A stretch of DNA of 64,000 bases from an uncultured Flavobacteriales bacterium (GTDB lineage Bacteria; Bacteroidota; Bacteroidia; Flavobacteriales_G; Salibacteraceae): contig CAKZKD010000002.1 of assembly GCA_937121175.1 (NCBI GenBank), forward strand, positions 248,001 to 312,000, read 5' to 3'. Of this stretch, positions 17,090 through 27,600 are shown piece by piece. Below the pieces are notes generated by a model. It did no database searches, was not told the origin of the DNA, and was given only the letters and a program-made list of their open reading frames with translations. How positions within the stretch are numbered: the stretch's first letter is position 1; each line of letters starts with the position of its first letter. A program made the position numbers and the translations under genes.

Positions 17090-17995
17090 TTAAATATATT
17101 TAGTTCTTACTTCACTAATTTCAGTGACTATTTGTTTCAAAACGCCATCGGGGTATTTATAAACTTTTTTGTTTCCAACAACTTCTAAGCCGTCAACATC
17201 AACAGTTTTTACTTGACGCTCAATTTTAACTTCAATTTTATTAAAGCTTTTTTGAAGCTTCTTTAAATCTTGAGTCATTTCAGCTAAAATTTTAGGGTCT
17301 TTAAAAGACAATAGATATTTTATCAACTGTTTGAGTGAAACTCTTTGTTCCGCAATTCTATCAGCCAGTTGGTCTTCAGAATTATCGATATCAACTAACG
17401 AACTAGCAATATGCAGTCCTTCAATCCAGCCACCAGCAGCAACTAATGCGGCAACGCTTTCTCTTTCGTTTTCTTTAAGTTGAGCGTTTGCTTCCCAATA
17501 CGAATCAGATAGGTACTTTAAGACAGAGTCTTCATTGTTAATGTGCTGCTCAATAAGCTCGATAAACTGTGCAGTAAAAATATTGCTTAGGCTTAAGTCT
17601 TCTGAAATTTGTTGAACCGCAGAAAAGTATTCAAGGCAATCTTGCTGTTGTTTAAATGAATTCGCATAACTCAAATCCGCCACATAAATGCCCAAAGCAA
17701 TGGCTTTTTGCACAGATGTCGTGTAAGATGATACGCTTGAAGAAGGGTTTAAAAAACTCTTGTTGTAAATAGCCCCAGATTTCTTTAAGATTCTAGCGGT
17801 TTCAATAGGTGAGGGCAATGCAAAAAACACAATTTTGGCTCTCTGAAATCGAGCTTTATCCTTTGTGTTGACATCTAAATCAGGGTCAACAATTTTTTCT
17901 GTAGGTGGTGTTTCTACGTGATCGTTATTGCTACAAGAGGCAGCAAAAAGCACTGTTAATACCCCCAAGAGGATATGTTTATATGCGTTCGTCAT
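17090..17995 (-). CDS. lipoprotein of unknown function
   Basis: 301 residues from ATG 17995. This start puts a lipoprotein signal peptide at the N-terminus with lipobox FAASC (Cys about 22). The ATG at 18022 would add nine residues before it. The mature part is largely alpha-helical, with a charged, Lys/Glu-rich helical C-terminal third that could form a coiled coil (about 225-290). No known motif is visible. It probably sits in the outer membrane facing the periplasm. It heads a minus-strand group with 16636 and dprA and is divergent from tatD. Confidence 0.72.
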   Translation of the reverse strand: MTNAYKHILLGVLTVLFAASCSNNDHVETPPTEKIVDPDLDVNTKDKARFQRAKIVFFALPSPIETARILKKSGAIYNKSFLNPSSSVSSYTTSVQKAIALGIYVADLSYANSFKQQQDCLEYFSAVQQISEDLSLSNIFTAQFIELIEQHINNEDSVLKYLSDSYWEANAQLKENERESVAALVAAGGWIEGLHIASSLVDIDNSEDQLADRIAEQRVSLKQLIKYLLSFKDPKILAEMTQDLKKLQKSFNKIEVKIERQVKTVDVDGLEVVGNKKVYKYPDGVLKQIVTEISEVRTKYI

Positions 17996-18111
17996 TTTTA
18001 ATCGCTCTTTAAAATTCGCCATTCTAGCAAATGTAGTAATTATTACAGTCGAGTCTTTTCACATCATAAAATGATACTAAGAGTAGGCTAAAACCTTGTT
18101 ATTATTGCGAA

Positions 18112-18900
18112 ATGAAATTTACAGACACCCATTGTCATATTTATTCTGATCAATTTGAAACTGACATTGAAGATGTAATTGAGGCCGCTCAGAATCAAGG
18201 TGTAGGTCGATTTCTACTTCCTGCAATTGATGCTTCTCATTCAGAAAAATTAGAGAATCTTGCAGCGAACCACGACAACGTTTATCCAATGTTTGGCCTT
18301 CATCCGTGTTCAGTAAACTCCAATTATTTAGACGAACTAACGGTAGTTGAAAATCAACTTTTTAGCTCAAAAAACACCAAGCAACCAGTTGCTGTAGGTG
18401 AGATTGGCATTGACTTGTATTGGGATAAAACCTTTTTAAGTGAACAAAAACAGGCGTTAGAAATTCAGGTGAACTGGGCAAAGAAACTGAAATTGCCAAT
18501 TGTAATTCACGTTAGAGATGCTTTTGACGAAATATTTGAGGTCATTGACGAATTAAATGACGATAACTTAACCGGCGTTTTTCATTGTTTTACGGGTAAT
18601 GTTAACCAAGCAAAACACATATTAAATTATGGAGGATTTAAACTTGGAATTGGAGGAGTGCTTACCTTTAAAAATTCTGGCCTTGATAAAGTGATAGAAA
18701 ACATTGATTTAGAGCATCTTTTACTTGAAACCGATAGCCCATACCTTGCCCCGCACCCACATCGGGGAAAAAGAAATGAGCCGAGTTATATTCCGTTGAT
18801 AGCAAGAAAGCTAGCAGAAACAAAGGGAGTTTTAATTGAAGAGGTTTCAAGAATTACAGAGAGAAATACTAACGAAATCTTTTTTCCAACCGAATTGTAA
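18112..18900 (+). CDS. tatD: TatD-family metal-dependent hydrolase / DNase
   Basis: 262-residue TIM-barrel metalloenzyme of the TatD family; members remove nucleotides from DNA 3' ends and some hydrolyse other substrates. Seen: the first metal motif THCHIYSDQF (residues 5-9 region), the AVGEIGIDLYW strand with Glu ligand, the HVRDAFDE and FHCFTGN histidine motifs, and LETDSPYLAPHPHRGKRNEP with the last Asp ligand. Length and order are as in the family. It starts at ATG 18112, and the asparaginase gene follows after 33 bp. Confidence 0.93.
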   Translation: MKFTDTHCHIYSDQFETDIEDVIEAAQNQGVGRFLLPAIDASHSEKLENLAANHDNVYPMFGLHPCSVNSNYLDELTVVENQLFSSKNTKQPVAVGEIGIDLYWDKTFLSEQKQALEIQVNWAKKLKLPIVIHVRDAFDEIFEVIDELNDDNLTGVFHCFTGNVNQAKHILNYGGFKLGIGGVLTFKNSGLDKVIENIDLEHLLLETDSPYLAPHPHRGKRNEPSYIPLIARKLAETKGVLIEEVSRITERNTNEIFFPTEL

Positions 18901-18933
18901 AACTACTTTTGAATCAATAGAAAGACTGGACAA

Positions 18934-19959
18934 TTGAACGCATCAATACTCATTATATATACAGGTGGCACCATAGGGATGATACAAGACCCTGTGTCTA
19001 TGGCGTTGCGTCCGTTTAGCTTGGAGCATCTTTTAGAAACTATTCCAGAATTACAACGATTCAATTTTAATATCCATTCAAGTTCTTTCGATGAACCCAT
19101 TGACAGTTCGAATGCTACACCTGAATTGTGGTCCAATTTAGTTTCCATTATTGAAGAAAACTATAGCCAATACGATGGCTTCGTAATTCTGCATGGTACA
19201 GACACCATGGCCTATACCGCTTCGGCTTTGAGCTTTGCACTGGAGGGCTTGTCTAAACCTGTAGTCATTACGGGTTCACAACTACCTATTGGAATGTTAC
19301 GAACGGATGGAAAGGAAAACCTAATTTCTTCTATTGAAATTGCTGCTACCTTGCCACAGTTATTTGCAGAAAAACGAGGAGAGGTATGCATTTATTTCGA
19401 CGGGTTTTTGTTTCGTGGAAATAGAACCATAAAATCGAGTACTCAGCATTTCGAGGCATTTGAATCGCCTAATTATCCGCCACTCGCCGATGTTGGCGTT
19501 GAGGTAAAGTTTGAGTCCGACCATTTTTTACCTAAAAGAGAAGGAACTTTCGTACCCCACAAATCATTTTCGGATAAAGTAGGTGTATTGTACCTGTTTC
19601 CTGGAATTACTAGAGAAACGGTAAAAGCGACTTTTTATAATGACGAGAATGAGCTGTATATTTTAAGAACGTACGGCTCAGGAAACGGACCCTCCGAACC
19701 TTGGTTTTTGAATTTAATTGAAGAGCAGGTTTCAAAAGGAAAAATAGTTTTGAATATTACACAATGCGATAGAGGTACGGTGCACCAAGGAAAATATGAG
19801 GCAAGTGGCGCATTTAAATCGCTTGGTGTGGTCGGTGGTTTGGATATGACATTCGAGTCTGCCGTAACGAAGTCTATGTTTTTGTTGGGGCAAAACTTGA
19901 GTCAAAAAGAACTCAAACAAAAATTAATAGAGCCGCTCTGCGGTGAACTTTCAATATGA
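18934..19959 (+). CDS. ansA: type I L-asparaginase (TTG start)
   Basis: 341 residues of the asparaginase/glutaminase family; hydrolyses L-asparagine to aspartate and ammonia. The two catalytic threonine motifs are TGGTIGM near residue 10 and HGTDTMAYTAS near 90, and TGSQLPI follows. It has no signal peptide, so the enzyme is cytosolic, as for type I. The start is TTG 18934: the frame has a stop at 18910-18912, and no ATG lies between it and the first catalytic motif. Its stop overlaps the start of the next gene by ATGA. Confidence 0.93.
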   Translation: MNASILIIYTGGTIGMIQDPVSMALRPFSLEHLLETIPELQRFNFNIHSSSFDEPIDSSNATPELWSNLVSIIEENYSQYDGFVILHGTDTMAYTASALSFALEGLSKPVVITGSQLPIGMLRTDGKENLISSIEIAATLPQLFAEKRGEVCIYFDGFLFRGNRTIKSSTQHFEAFESPNYPPLADVGVEVKFESDHFLPKREGTFVPHKSFSDKVGVLYLFPGITRETVKATFYNDENELYILRTYGSGNGPSEPWFLNLIEEQVSKGKIVLNITQCDRGTVHQGKYEASGAFKSLGVVGGLDMTFESAVTKSMFLLGQNLSQKELKQKLIEPLCGELSI

Positions 19960-21902
19960 ATTTTTGGAAATCACATAAAAACGCAATTCTAATATTAAGC
20001 GCTCTCGCTTTTGTGTTGTATGCGAATACAATTTCGCACGAATTTGTGCTGGATGATAAAATCGTAATCACTGAAAACCAATTTACCAAACAAGGTTTTT
20101 CTGGAATCGGAGACATTTTTAGCCACGACAGCATGACGGGTTTTTTTGGTAAGGACAAAAACTTGGTTGCTGGTGGTCGTTATCGCCCGTTGAGTATGGC
20201 GGTGCACGCAATAGAATGGGAAATATTTGGGGAGAACCCCACCATGTATCACTTTATCAATGTGCTTTGTTATTTGCTTACAGGTGTTCTTTTATTTTAC
20301 GTCTTATTGATTTTTTTTCCAGCTAGTTCAACTGTATCAGCGGGAATCGCATTTGTATCAACGACGATTTTTATTGCACACCCATTGCATACAGAGGTTG
20401 TCGCTAACATTAAAAGTAGAGATGAACTTATGAGCATATTATTGGCCATAGCGGCATTCGCTGGAGTCTTAAAATGGTTACAAGAAAAGAAATCGATTTG
20501 GTTGGTTGTTTCTTCTGTTCTCTTTTTGTTAAGCCTACTTTCGAAAGAATCATCGGTTGTATTTGTAGGCCTCGTTCCGTTAGCCATTTATACGCTAATG
20601 CCGAAAAGAAGTATAAAAGATGCTGTAATGGCTGCCCTTCCTTTTTTGTTAATGACCCTGGTGTATTTAGCAATACGTTTTGCTGTAATCGGGTCAGCCA
20701 AAACCGAAATTGCCAAAGAATTGATGAATAACCCATTTTTGAACGCAAGTAGCAGCGAGCAATATGCAACCATTTTCTTGACTCTAGTTTATTACTTAAA
20801 ACTTACGTTTCTACCTCATCCATTAACTCATGATTACTACCCAACTCAAATACCAATTGTTGAGTGGGATAATGGTTTGGTTATCGTTTCGGTTTTGGCG
20901 CACATTGCGCTAATTATTATTGGTTTGATTGGCCTCAGAAAGAGAAACGTAATTGGTTTTGCTGTTTTTACGTACATAGGTGGCCTTATCCTTTATTCCA
21001 ATATTCTTTTTCCGATAGGCACATTTATGAACGAACGGTTTTTGTATGTCCCTACCATCGGAATGGCTGTGCTGATTGGTTACGGGCTATCAAAATTGAA
21101 AAACAAAAAATTGTCAATTGCCTTGGCATCGGTAGTTGTTTTGAGTTACGGATTTAAAACAGTGGATAGGAATTTTGCCTGGAAAAGTGATGAGACGTTG
21201 GCATTAACCGATGTTGAAATATCATCTGAAAGTGCAAAATGCAATATGGCCGCTGGGTTAGCAAAAATTGATTTGGCAAAAGAAGAACGTTCAGATATTA
21301 AGAAGAAAAAACACCTTGTAGAAGGTTTGGGGTACCTAAAAAAGTCGCTTGAAATTTACCCAAATTACTTTCCACCAATGATGTTATCCGGAAATGCGTA
21401 CAGTATGTTAGATGAATATCAGACCGCACTCGGGTTTTATAAAAATTGCCTCATTTTAAGTCCGGGACACAATCATGCGTTACAGAATTTACAATATGTT
21501 GCTCACGAAGCAACTACGGACGGTCAATATCCTATTGCTGAAGAAGCATTGCTGTTGTACTTAAAGCATGATGAGGCAAATGCCTCGATAAACGAAAAGC
21601 TTGGAGAATTGTACGGTAAAGACTTACAGCAACCCCAAAAAGGGCTACCGTATTTATTAAGAGCGAACGAATTGAATCCAGAAGAAGATGGAATTGTTCA
21701 GAAAATTGGAGTCGCGTATGCAATCAGTGGAAATAATGAAGAAGCCATAAAATGGTTTGAGAAAGGAGTTCAACTGGACCCCGAAAATGCTCGACTTTGG
21801 TTGAATTTAGGAGTAGCATATCAGTACGTAGGTCAGCTAGATAAAGCGCAGGAGTACATGAATAAAGCATTCGAATTAGAGCCAGAATTAAGGAACAGTT
21901 GA
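19956..21902 (+). CDS. GT-C-like membrane protein with C-terminal TPR repeats (TMTC-type)
   Basis: 648 residues. The first two thirds (about 1-410) hold around ten membrane helices with an early luminal/periplasmic loop containing an acidic pair (FVLDDK, residues about 30-35) and RYRPLSMAVHAIEW, the pattern of GT-C glycosyltransferases related to protein O-mannosyltransferases. The C-terminal part (about 430-645) is made of TPR repeats (for example YAISGNNEEAIKWFEKGVQL and NLGVAYQYVGQLDKAQEYM). The combination is that of TMTC-like proteins. A sugar-lipid donor and protein acceptor are inferred from the family only. It overlaps the asparaginase gene by four bases. Confidence 0.82.
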   Translation: MNFWKSHKNAILILSALAFVLYANTISHEFVLDDKIVITENQFTKQGFSGIGDIFSHDSMTGFFGKDKNLVAGGRYRPLSMAVHAIEWEIFGENPTMYHFINVLCYLLTGVLLFYVLLIFFPASSTVSAGIAFVSTTIFIAHPLHTEVVANIKSRDELMSILLAIAAFAGVLKWLQEKKSIWLVVSSVLFLLSLLSKESSVVFVGLVPLAIYTLMPKRSIKDAVMAALPFLLMTLVYLAIRFAVIGSAKTEIAKELMNNPFLNASSSEQYATIFLTLVYYLKLTFLPHPLTHDYYPTQIPIVEWDNGLVIVSVLAHIALIIIGLIGLRKRNVIGFAVFTYIGGLILYSNILFPIGTFMNERFLYVPTIGMAVLIGYGLSKLKNKKLSIALASVVVLSYGFKTVDRNFAWKSDETLALTDVEISSESAKCNMAAGLAKIDLAKEERSDIKKKKHLVEGLGYLKKSLEIYPNYFPPMMLSGNAYSMLDEYQTALGFYKNCLILSPGHNHALQNLQYVAHEATTDGQYPIAEEALLLYLKHDEANASINEKLGELYGKDLQQPQKGLPYLLRANELNPEEDGIVQKIGVAYAISGNNEEAIKWFEKGVQLDPENARLWLNLGVAYQYVGQLDKAQEYMNKAFELEPELRNS

Positions 21903-22014
21903 CAATATAAAATGTCATCAAATGTTTAAGTACTGCGAATAGGCTTTTAAGATTGCAAAAATTTTGTAATTTGCGCCCGCTTTAAGAGGTAACTCCTGTT
22001 ATTTAAAGCACAAA

Positions 22015-22102
22015 GGAGAGGTGCAGGAGTGGCTGAACTGGCTCGCCTGGAAAGCGTGTAAACCCCAAAAGGGTTTCGAGGGTTCGAATCCCTCTCTCTC
22101 CG
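22015..22102 (+). tRNA. tRNA-Ser (GGA anticodon)
   Basis: Class II tRNA. The 7-bp acceptor stem is GGAGAGG with TCTCTCC (last pair G-T). The T arm is GAGGG-TTCGAAT-CCCTC at 22078-22094. The anticodon loop is CTGGAAA with GGA at 22049-22051. A long variable arm contains CCCC...GGGG-like pairing. The discriminator is G at 22102 and CCA is not encoded. It reads UCC/UCU serine codons. Confidence 0.95.
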
Positions 22103-22164
22103 CTGAATAATGAGTAATTAATTAATTGAAATAAATAAGTAAACAATTCAAACACTAATAGATT

Positions 22165-23037
22165 ATGAATAAGCTATTCTCAATTTTGGCTGTCTTTGCC
22201 CTTTTAAACTTCGGGTACGTATCCAATTCTTATGCTCAAACTGAAGAAGCATCAGAAGAAGCAACTACAGAAGAAGTAACTGCCGATGCTGGTGGTGAAG
22301 AAATGACTGATTCGGCCGCCGAAGCTGCAACAGAAGAACCAATGATAGAAGAAGAACCAATGGAAGAGGCTGCCCCTGCAGAGGAAGAAGTTGCTGCTCC
22401 AGAAAAAAGCTTCCACCAAGTTGTAAAAGATAAATTTATCGCGGGTGGCCCTGGGTTTATGTCTTTCGTTTTGGTTTGCCTAATTCTAGGATTAGCAATT
22501 TGTATTGAAAGAATTTTGTATTTAACAATGGCTACAACAAACACTAAGCAGTTAGTAGAAAATGTAGAAGCAGCGCTCAAGAGTGGAGGTGTTGAAGCCG
22601 CTAAAGAAGTTTGTAGAAATACAAAAGGGCCTGTTGCCTCTATTTTCTATCAAGGTTTAGATCGTTCAAGTGAAGGAATCGACATGGTTGAAAAGTCAGT
22701 TGTAGCTTACGGTTCTGTTCAAATGGGATTGTTAGAAAAGGGACTTTCTTGGATTTCATTATTTATCGCACTTGCGCCAATGCTTGGTTTCTTTGGAACG
22801 GTAGTAGGTATGATTGGTGCATTCGACGCGATTGCTGAAGCGAACAACATTTCTCCGGGTATTGTTGCAGGAGGTATTGGAGTTGCACTTATTACAACGG
22901 TATCTGGTCTATTAGTAGCAATGGTTCTTCAAGTATTTTATAACTATATTGTTGCAAAAGTTGATTCTATCGTAAACGATATGGAAGATGCTTCAATTTC
23001 TTTGGTTGATTTATTAATCAAGCACCAAACTAAGTAA
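22165..23037 (+). CDS. exbB: MotA/TolQ/ExbB-family proton channel protein with acidic N-terminal extension
   Basis: 290 residues. A signal-like hydrophobic segment (1-24, ending SYAQ) is followed by a strongly acidic, Ala/Glu/Pro-rich stretch (about 25-75). The ExbB core then has three membrane helices (about 95-120, 185-215, 230-260) with the conserved APMLGFFGTVVGMIGAFDAI segment. It works with ExbD proteins to turn the proton gradient into motion for outer-membrane uptake or related machines. It is the first gene of a four-gene set ending at a terminator (24536), starting 62 bp after tRNA-Ser. Confidence 0.9.
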   Translation: MNKLFSILAVFALLNFGYVSNSYAQTEEASEEATTEEVTADAGGEEMTDSAAEAATEEPMIEEEPMEEAAPAEEEVAAPEKSFHQVVKDKFIAGGPGFMSFVLVCLILGLAICIERILYLTMATTNTKQLVENVEAALKSGGVEAAKEVCRNTKGPVASIFYQGLDRSSEGIDMVEKSVVAYGSVQMGLLEKGLSWISLFIALAPMLGFFGTVVGMIGAFDAIAEANNISPGIVAGGIGVALITTVSGLLVAMVLQVFYNYIVAKVDSIVNDMEDASISLVDLLIKHQTK

Positions 23038-23044
23038 TAGAAGG

Positions 23045-23443
23045 ATGGAGAAAATTAGTTCAATTACATTATATGTTCTTCTAGCTTTAGGCGCATTAGT
23101 ATTTTTACTAGGCGTTGCAGGCGAGAGCTATGAGCCAATGATTTTCGTTGCTTATATATTCTCAATTGTTGCAGCTGGAGGAGCTTTGGTAAGCGCAGCT
23201 CTAGGAGCGGCGGCTAAGCCAGAGTCGATTAAAGGTGCAGCTATTGGAATAGGTGCAATGGTTTTAGTTCTTGGAATTTCTTACGCTATGGCGGACGGAA
23301 CAGTGCTAGAATACTACCCTGAAGGAACTACTGAAAGTGCTACTAAATTATCTGGTGCTGGATTGTACGCGTTATACATTCTTACATTTTTAGCGGTAGC
23401 GAGTGTACTATATTCAGGAGTAGCTCGTTACATTAAACGATAA
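23045..23443 (+). CDS. small four-helix membrane protein between exbB and exbD
   Basis: 132 residues with about four hydrophobic segments (7-25, 33-55, 68-88, 108-128) rich in Ala and Gly, and a basic end (RYIKR). I do not recognise a named family. The tight placement (7 bp after exbB, 11 bp before exbD) suggests it is an accessory part of the ExbB/ExbD complex. The possible role is inferred from position only. Confidence 0.78.
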   Translation: MEKISSITLYVLLALGALVFLLGVAGESYEPMIFVAYIFSIVAAGGALVSAALGAAAKPESIKGAAIGIGAMVLVLGISYAMADGTVLEYYPEGTTESATKLSGAGLYALYILTFLAVASVLYSGVARYIKR

Positions 23444-23454
23444 AGGAAAAAATT

Positions 23455-24048
23455 ATGGCTGGAAAAAAAGCTCCACCCGAAATAAATGCTTCTTCGATGG
23501 CGGATATCGCCTTCCTACTGTTGGTGTTCTTCTTGGTTACCACAACCATGGATACCGATTTAGGACTGTCGAGGCTTTTACCTCCTCCACTTCCGGATGA
23601 GATAGAAGAGCCGCCAGACATCAAACAGCGTAATGTGTTTGAAGTATTGGTAAACTCAAATGACCAGGTGATGGTCGAAGGTGATGTAATGCAAATTTCT
23701 GAACTTACGGAAGCAACTAAGGAGTTTGTAAAGAATCCGAATAACGATTTAGATTTACCTGAAAAGGAATTGAGAACAGTTGATTTCTTCGGAAATGTTG
23801 AAGTTTCTAAGCAGGTAATTTCTCTGCAAAACGATAATGGAACTTCCTACAATATGTACATCCAAGTTCAAAACGAATTGGCTCGTGCATACAATGAGCT
23901 TAGAAATGAGCTTTCAATGGAGAAGTTTGGAAAGACGTATGATTATTACCTAGAAACAGGTGATAAGCCTAAGGTAAAAGCTATTCGTAAAATCTATCCG
24001 CAGCGTATTTCTGAGGCGGAGCCTAAAAATGTTGGAGGAGTTGAGTAA
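23455..24048 (+). CDS. exbD: ExbD/TolR-family protein (first copy)
   Basis: 197 residues with one membrane helix near the N-terminus (about 19-38). It holds the key Asp of this family in [17 protein letters not shown] (D17 region), which carries protons through the ExbB channel. A periplasmic domain follows (about 45-197), longer than usual by a middle insertion around residues 85-150. It overlaps the next exbD gene (TAATG). Two unlike ExbD copies in tandem are common in this phylum. Confidence 0.9.
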   Translation: MAGKKAPPEINASSMADIAFLLLVFFLVTTTMDTDLGLSRLLPPPLPDEIEEPPDIKQRNVFEVLVNSNDQVMVEGDVMQISELTEATKEFVKNPNNDLDLPEKELRTVDFFGNVEVSKQVISLQNDNGTSYNMYIQVQNELARAYNELRNELSMEKFGKTYDYYLETGDKPKVKAIRKIYPQRISEAEPKNVGGVE

Positions 24049-24512
24049 TGTCTAAGTTTAACAAGGATAAGGAAAAGTCAACACCTCAAGTTTCCACAGC
24101 TTCGTTGCCAGATATCGTTTTTATGTTGCTCTTCTTTTTTATGGTTTCTACTGTAATGAGAGAAGTGGATTTGAAGGTGAAAATGGAACAACCTGAAGCA
24201 TCCGAAATCAAGAAATTGGAGAATAAGAACCTGGTAAATTACATTTACATTGGTTCACCAACCGAAGCTAAAAAGTACGGTACTTCCCCAAGAATTCAAT
24301 TGAACGATGCTTTCGCTACAGTTAAGGATGTTCAACCTTACATTGAAACAAAACGTTCGGAAGTTAATGAGGAAGAAATTCCATTATTAACAACTTCGTT
24401 AAAAGTGGACGGCGATACTGAAATGAGAATAGTTACAGATGTTAAGCAGGAGCTAAGAGAAGCACAAGCTTTGAAAATTTCATATTCCACAAGAGAAAAA
24501 GTGGTTAAGTAA
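24048..24512 (+). CDS. exbD: ExbD/TolR-family protein (second copy)
   Basis: 154 residues; a single N-terminal membrane helix (about 20-40) with the proton-carrying Asp in SLPDIVFMLLFFFMVST, then a periplasmic domain of usual size. Its start overlaps the stop of the first exbD. It probably forms the second, different subunit of an ExbB-ExbD heteromer. The operon ends 24 bp later in a strong terminator. Confidence 0.9.
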   Translation: MSKFNKDKEKSTPQVSTASLPDIVFMLLFFFMVSTVMREVDLKVKMEQPEASEIKKLENKNLVNYIYIGSPTEAKKYGTSPRIQLNDAFATVKDVQPYIETKRSEVNEEEIPLLTTSLKVDGDTEMRIVTDVKQELREAQALKISYSTREKVVK

Positions 24513-24535
24513 TTACCACACGATAAATACTATTA

Positions 24536-24563
24536 CAAAAAGGGGCTTTTAGCCCCTTTTTTT
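24536..24563 (+). terminator. rho-independent terminator of the exbB-exbD operon
   Basis: The hairpin AGGGGC-TTTT-AGCCCCT is preceded by A's and followed by seven T's. It sits 24 bp after the second exbD stop. Confidence 0.88.
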
Positions 24564-24599
24564 GTACTACAACCTTAAACCAGCCGTTCGCCAGAACAA

Positions 24600-24607
24600 T
24601 ATCTTTG
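24600..24607 (+). promoter_or_regulatory. TAnnTTTG promoter box just before the large outer-membrane protein gene
   Basis: TATCTTTG fits the Bacteroidota -7 box exactly. It ends only four bases before the GTG start at 24612, so transcription from it would begin at or very near the start codon and give a leaderless message. No clear TTTG -33 element was found upstream. Confidence 0.45.
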
Positions 24608-24611
24608 ACGA

Positions 24612-27600
24612 GTGTTAGGTAATCGATTATGTATTCTGTTTGTTTTAGCGGTGGTGTGCTTTGCTTCGTTCAATACTACTGCACAAACATCTTCCATCGA
24701 AAAACCTGTTTCAAGTTCAGAGGATACTGTTCGCCTAGATTCTCTGTCTATTATTTCCAGCACGTTTTCACTTAAAGATGAAAACGGAAATACAATTGAT
24801 ACTAATCTTTACACGCTTGATAACCTAAATGGACTGCTCATTTGGAAGCAAGATAAGTTGACCAACGAAGTGAATGCCAAAGCAAGCTTCAAGACTTTTC
24901 CATTTTCTTTTTATGCTCCTTATGCTCGAAAAACGTCGAAAATGATTCGCGGCCAAAACTTTGTGTCTCAAGACCCTTTTCGATATACGGTTCAACCTAA
25001 AACCACTTCTGAATTAATGGAGCTTGGTGGGCTCGAAAAGAGTGGAAGTATAAGTCGCGGAGTTGGTTTTGGAAACAATAGAGACCTTAGTGTAAGTTCA
25101 AGTATGAATCTTCAGTTTTCAGGGAAGATTGCAAATAACCTATTTGTTACGGCCGCTATTTCTGATGAAAACATCCCTATTCAACCAGAAGGAAATACTC
25201 AGCAATTGCAAGACTTCGACCAAGTTTACATTAAGGTTTATAATGACCAAGCAAGCCTTACCGCAGGTGATTTTAGGTTGGAGTCAGGCAAGAGCTATTT
25301 TATGAAGTACAACAAAAAAGCACAAGGGCTTACCTCAAACCTAAAAGTCGAAATTCCCACCACAAAAGATTCAGTTCCTCACGAAATGGATATTAAACTG
25401 AGCGGTGCTATTTCTCGTGGAAAGTTCGCTCGAAACATAATTCAAGGTGTGGAAGGTAACCAAGGTCCATACCGTTTGAGAGGCGAAGAAAACGAACCGT
25501 TTATCATTATTCTTTCAGGAACTGAGCGCGTTTACATTGATGGAAAGTTGCTTACTCGTGGACAAAGTGAAGATTATGTTATTAATTACAATACGGCGGA
25601 AATCTCTTTTACTGCGCGCCAATTGATAACCAAAGACAAGAGGATTATTGTGGAGTTTCAATACAGCGACCAAAACTACACACGCACTCTTTTCCAGTTT
25701 AGCGACGAATACAAGTACAAAAAATTGGAATTAAATTTTAATCTATACTCTGAGCAAGATGCTAAAAATCAAAGTTTACAGCAGGATTTGAGCGATGAAC
25801 AGAAACTGATTCTAGCCGATGTTGGAGACAGTTTAAATCAAGCATTTTCAAATAGCGCACGGCAAGTTGAGTTTTCGGATAATGAAGTGCTTTATCGATT
25901 AACCGATAGCCTGGGATACGATTCGGTGTATGTGTTTTCAATAGATCCTGATAGCGCTAAATGGCGAGTTACATTCACCAACGTTGGTGCTGGAAACGGA
26001 GATTATATTTTGCTGAACTCTACTGCAAACGGCAGAGTTTTTCAATGGGTAGAACCATCCTCTTTTGGTTCTCGAGGAGATTATGCTCCTATCGTGGTTT
26101 TGTATAGCCCCAAACAAAGACAACTGATTTCCCTAGGCGGTAAATATGCATTTTCGGATATCTCCGAAGCGACTTTTGAAGGAGCAATTAGTAACAACGA
26201 CGTAAACACATTTTCTAATGAAGATACTCAAAATGACATAGGCTATGCCTTTAAAACAGATTGGAAAAAAGGGTTCCGATTATCTGATAAGAATAAAGGC
26301 TGGGTGCTTAGTCCAATTGTTGGACTAGAACATTGGGGTCAGAATTTCACAGAAATTGAACGAATTCGGACCGTTGAATTTTACAGAGATTGGAACATTC
26401 GGAATTTGAATTTGACCAACGAACAAAACATTTATCACGGTGGATTATTATTGGAACAGAAGAAAAACACCAAAATTCTTTATAAATATGAAGGGTTTGA
26501 AGCCGAAAGCGATTTCAACGCCCAGCGTCATAACTTGAATGCAGCGGTAAATTACGAAGGTATTTCGGCTACTATAGATGCAAGTGCCATGGAATCCGGA
26601 GGAACACTCTCTAATACTTCTTTCACGCGCCATAAGGCATTTATTAAGAAGAAAGTGGGACCAGTGAACATAGGGTACAAAGACGACCGTGAAGACAATC
26701 GAATAAAAGATATAAAGGCCGATACCTTGAGTGCGGGAGCCTACCAGTTCTGGGAGCGGGAGTACTTTACACAATCGTTGGATAGCGCTAAAAATTTCTA
26801 TAAAGTGTTTTTTGGACATCGTGAAGATTATGCCTCAGCGGAAAACGAAATGAGAATGGCCACTTATGCTGAAAATTACGGTGCAGAATACCAATGGAAA
26901 AGCTTTAGACCTTTTACGGCCGGAATTAAAACAGTTTATAGAACCCTAGAAATTAGAGACCAACAACTGACTGCAGAAAATGCGGACGAAAGTTTTTTGA
27001 GTAGAGTAGAATACAACCTCCGATTATGGAAAGGGGCGTTGGTTGCTGGTTCATTTTACGAAGTAGGTTCAGGACTTGAAGCAAAAAGAGAATACAAATA
27101 CATTGAGGTACCGGCCGGGCAGGGACAATACACGTGGATAGACGCAAACGACAACGGCATTCAAGAAATAAACGAATTTGAGATTGCGGTGTTTAATGAT
27201 GAAGCCAAATACATCCGAATTTTCATACTCACAGATGACTATGTAAAGGTTTTTACCAATCAGTTTAACCAAACGTTGAATATTAATCCGAGCAGAGTCT
27301 GGAACAACAAAACAGGTGTACTCAAACTGCTTTCCGCTTTTTCGAATCAAACGGCGTACCGAATGGATAGAAAAACGCAACGCGATGATTTTGATGCACG
27401 GTTCAATCCATTGCCGGATGTGGGAATAGATTCACAGCTGGTTAGCTTGAACTCATCGTTCAGAAACACTATTTATTTAAACCGTTCTCATCCTGTTTTC
27501 GGTTTAGACTTTACTTATCAAGACATAAAAGGAAGAACGTTATTGAGTAGTGGTTTAGAAACTAGAACGAACGTATTTCGCTTAGGTAGAGCCCGTTGGA

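Noticed and set aside
21953-21973. TTG...TAATTTG as a promoter for tRNA-Ser
   Set aside because: The spacing (11 bases) is too short for the phylum's promoter pattern and the -7 box is one base short.
22236-22580. 114-codon antisense frame opposite exbB
   Set aside because: It is the mirror of the Glu/Ala-rich arm of ExbB, giving a Ser/Ala low-complexity product; a shadow frame.
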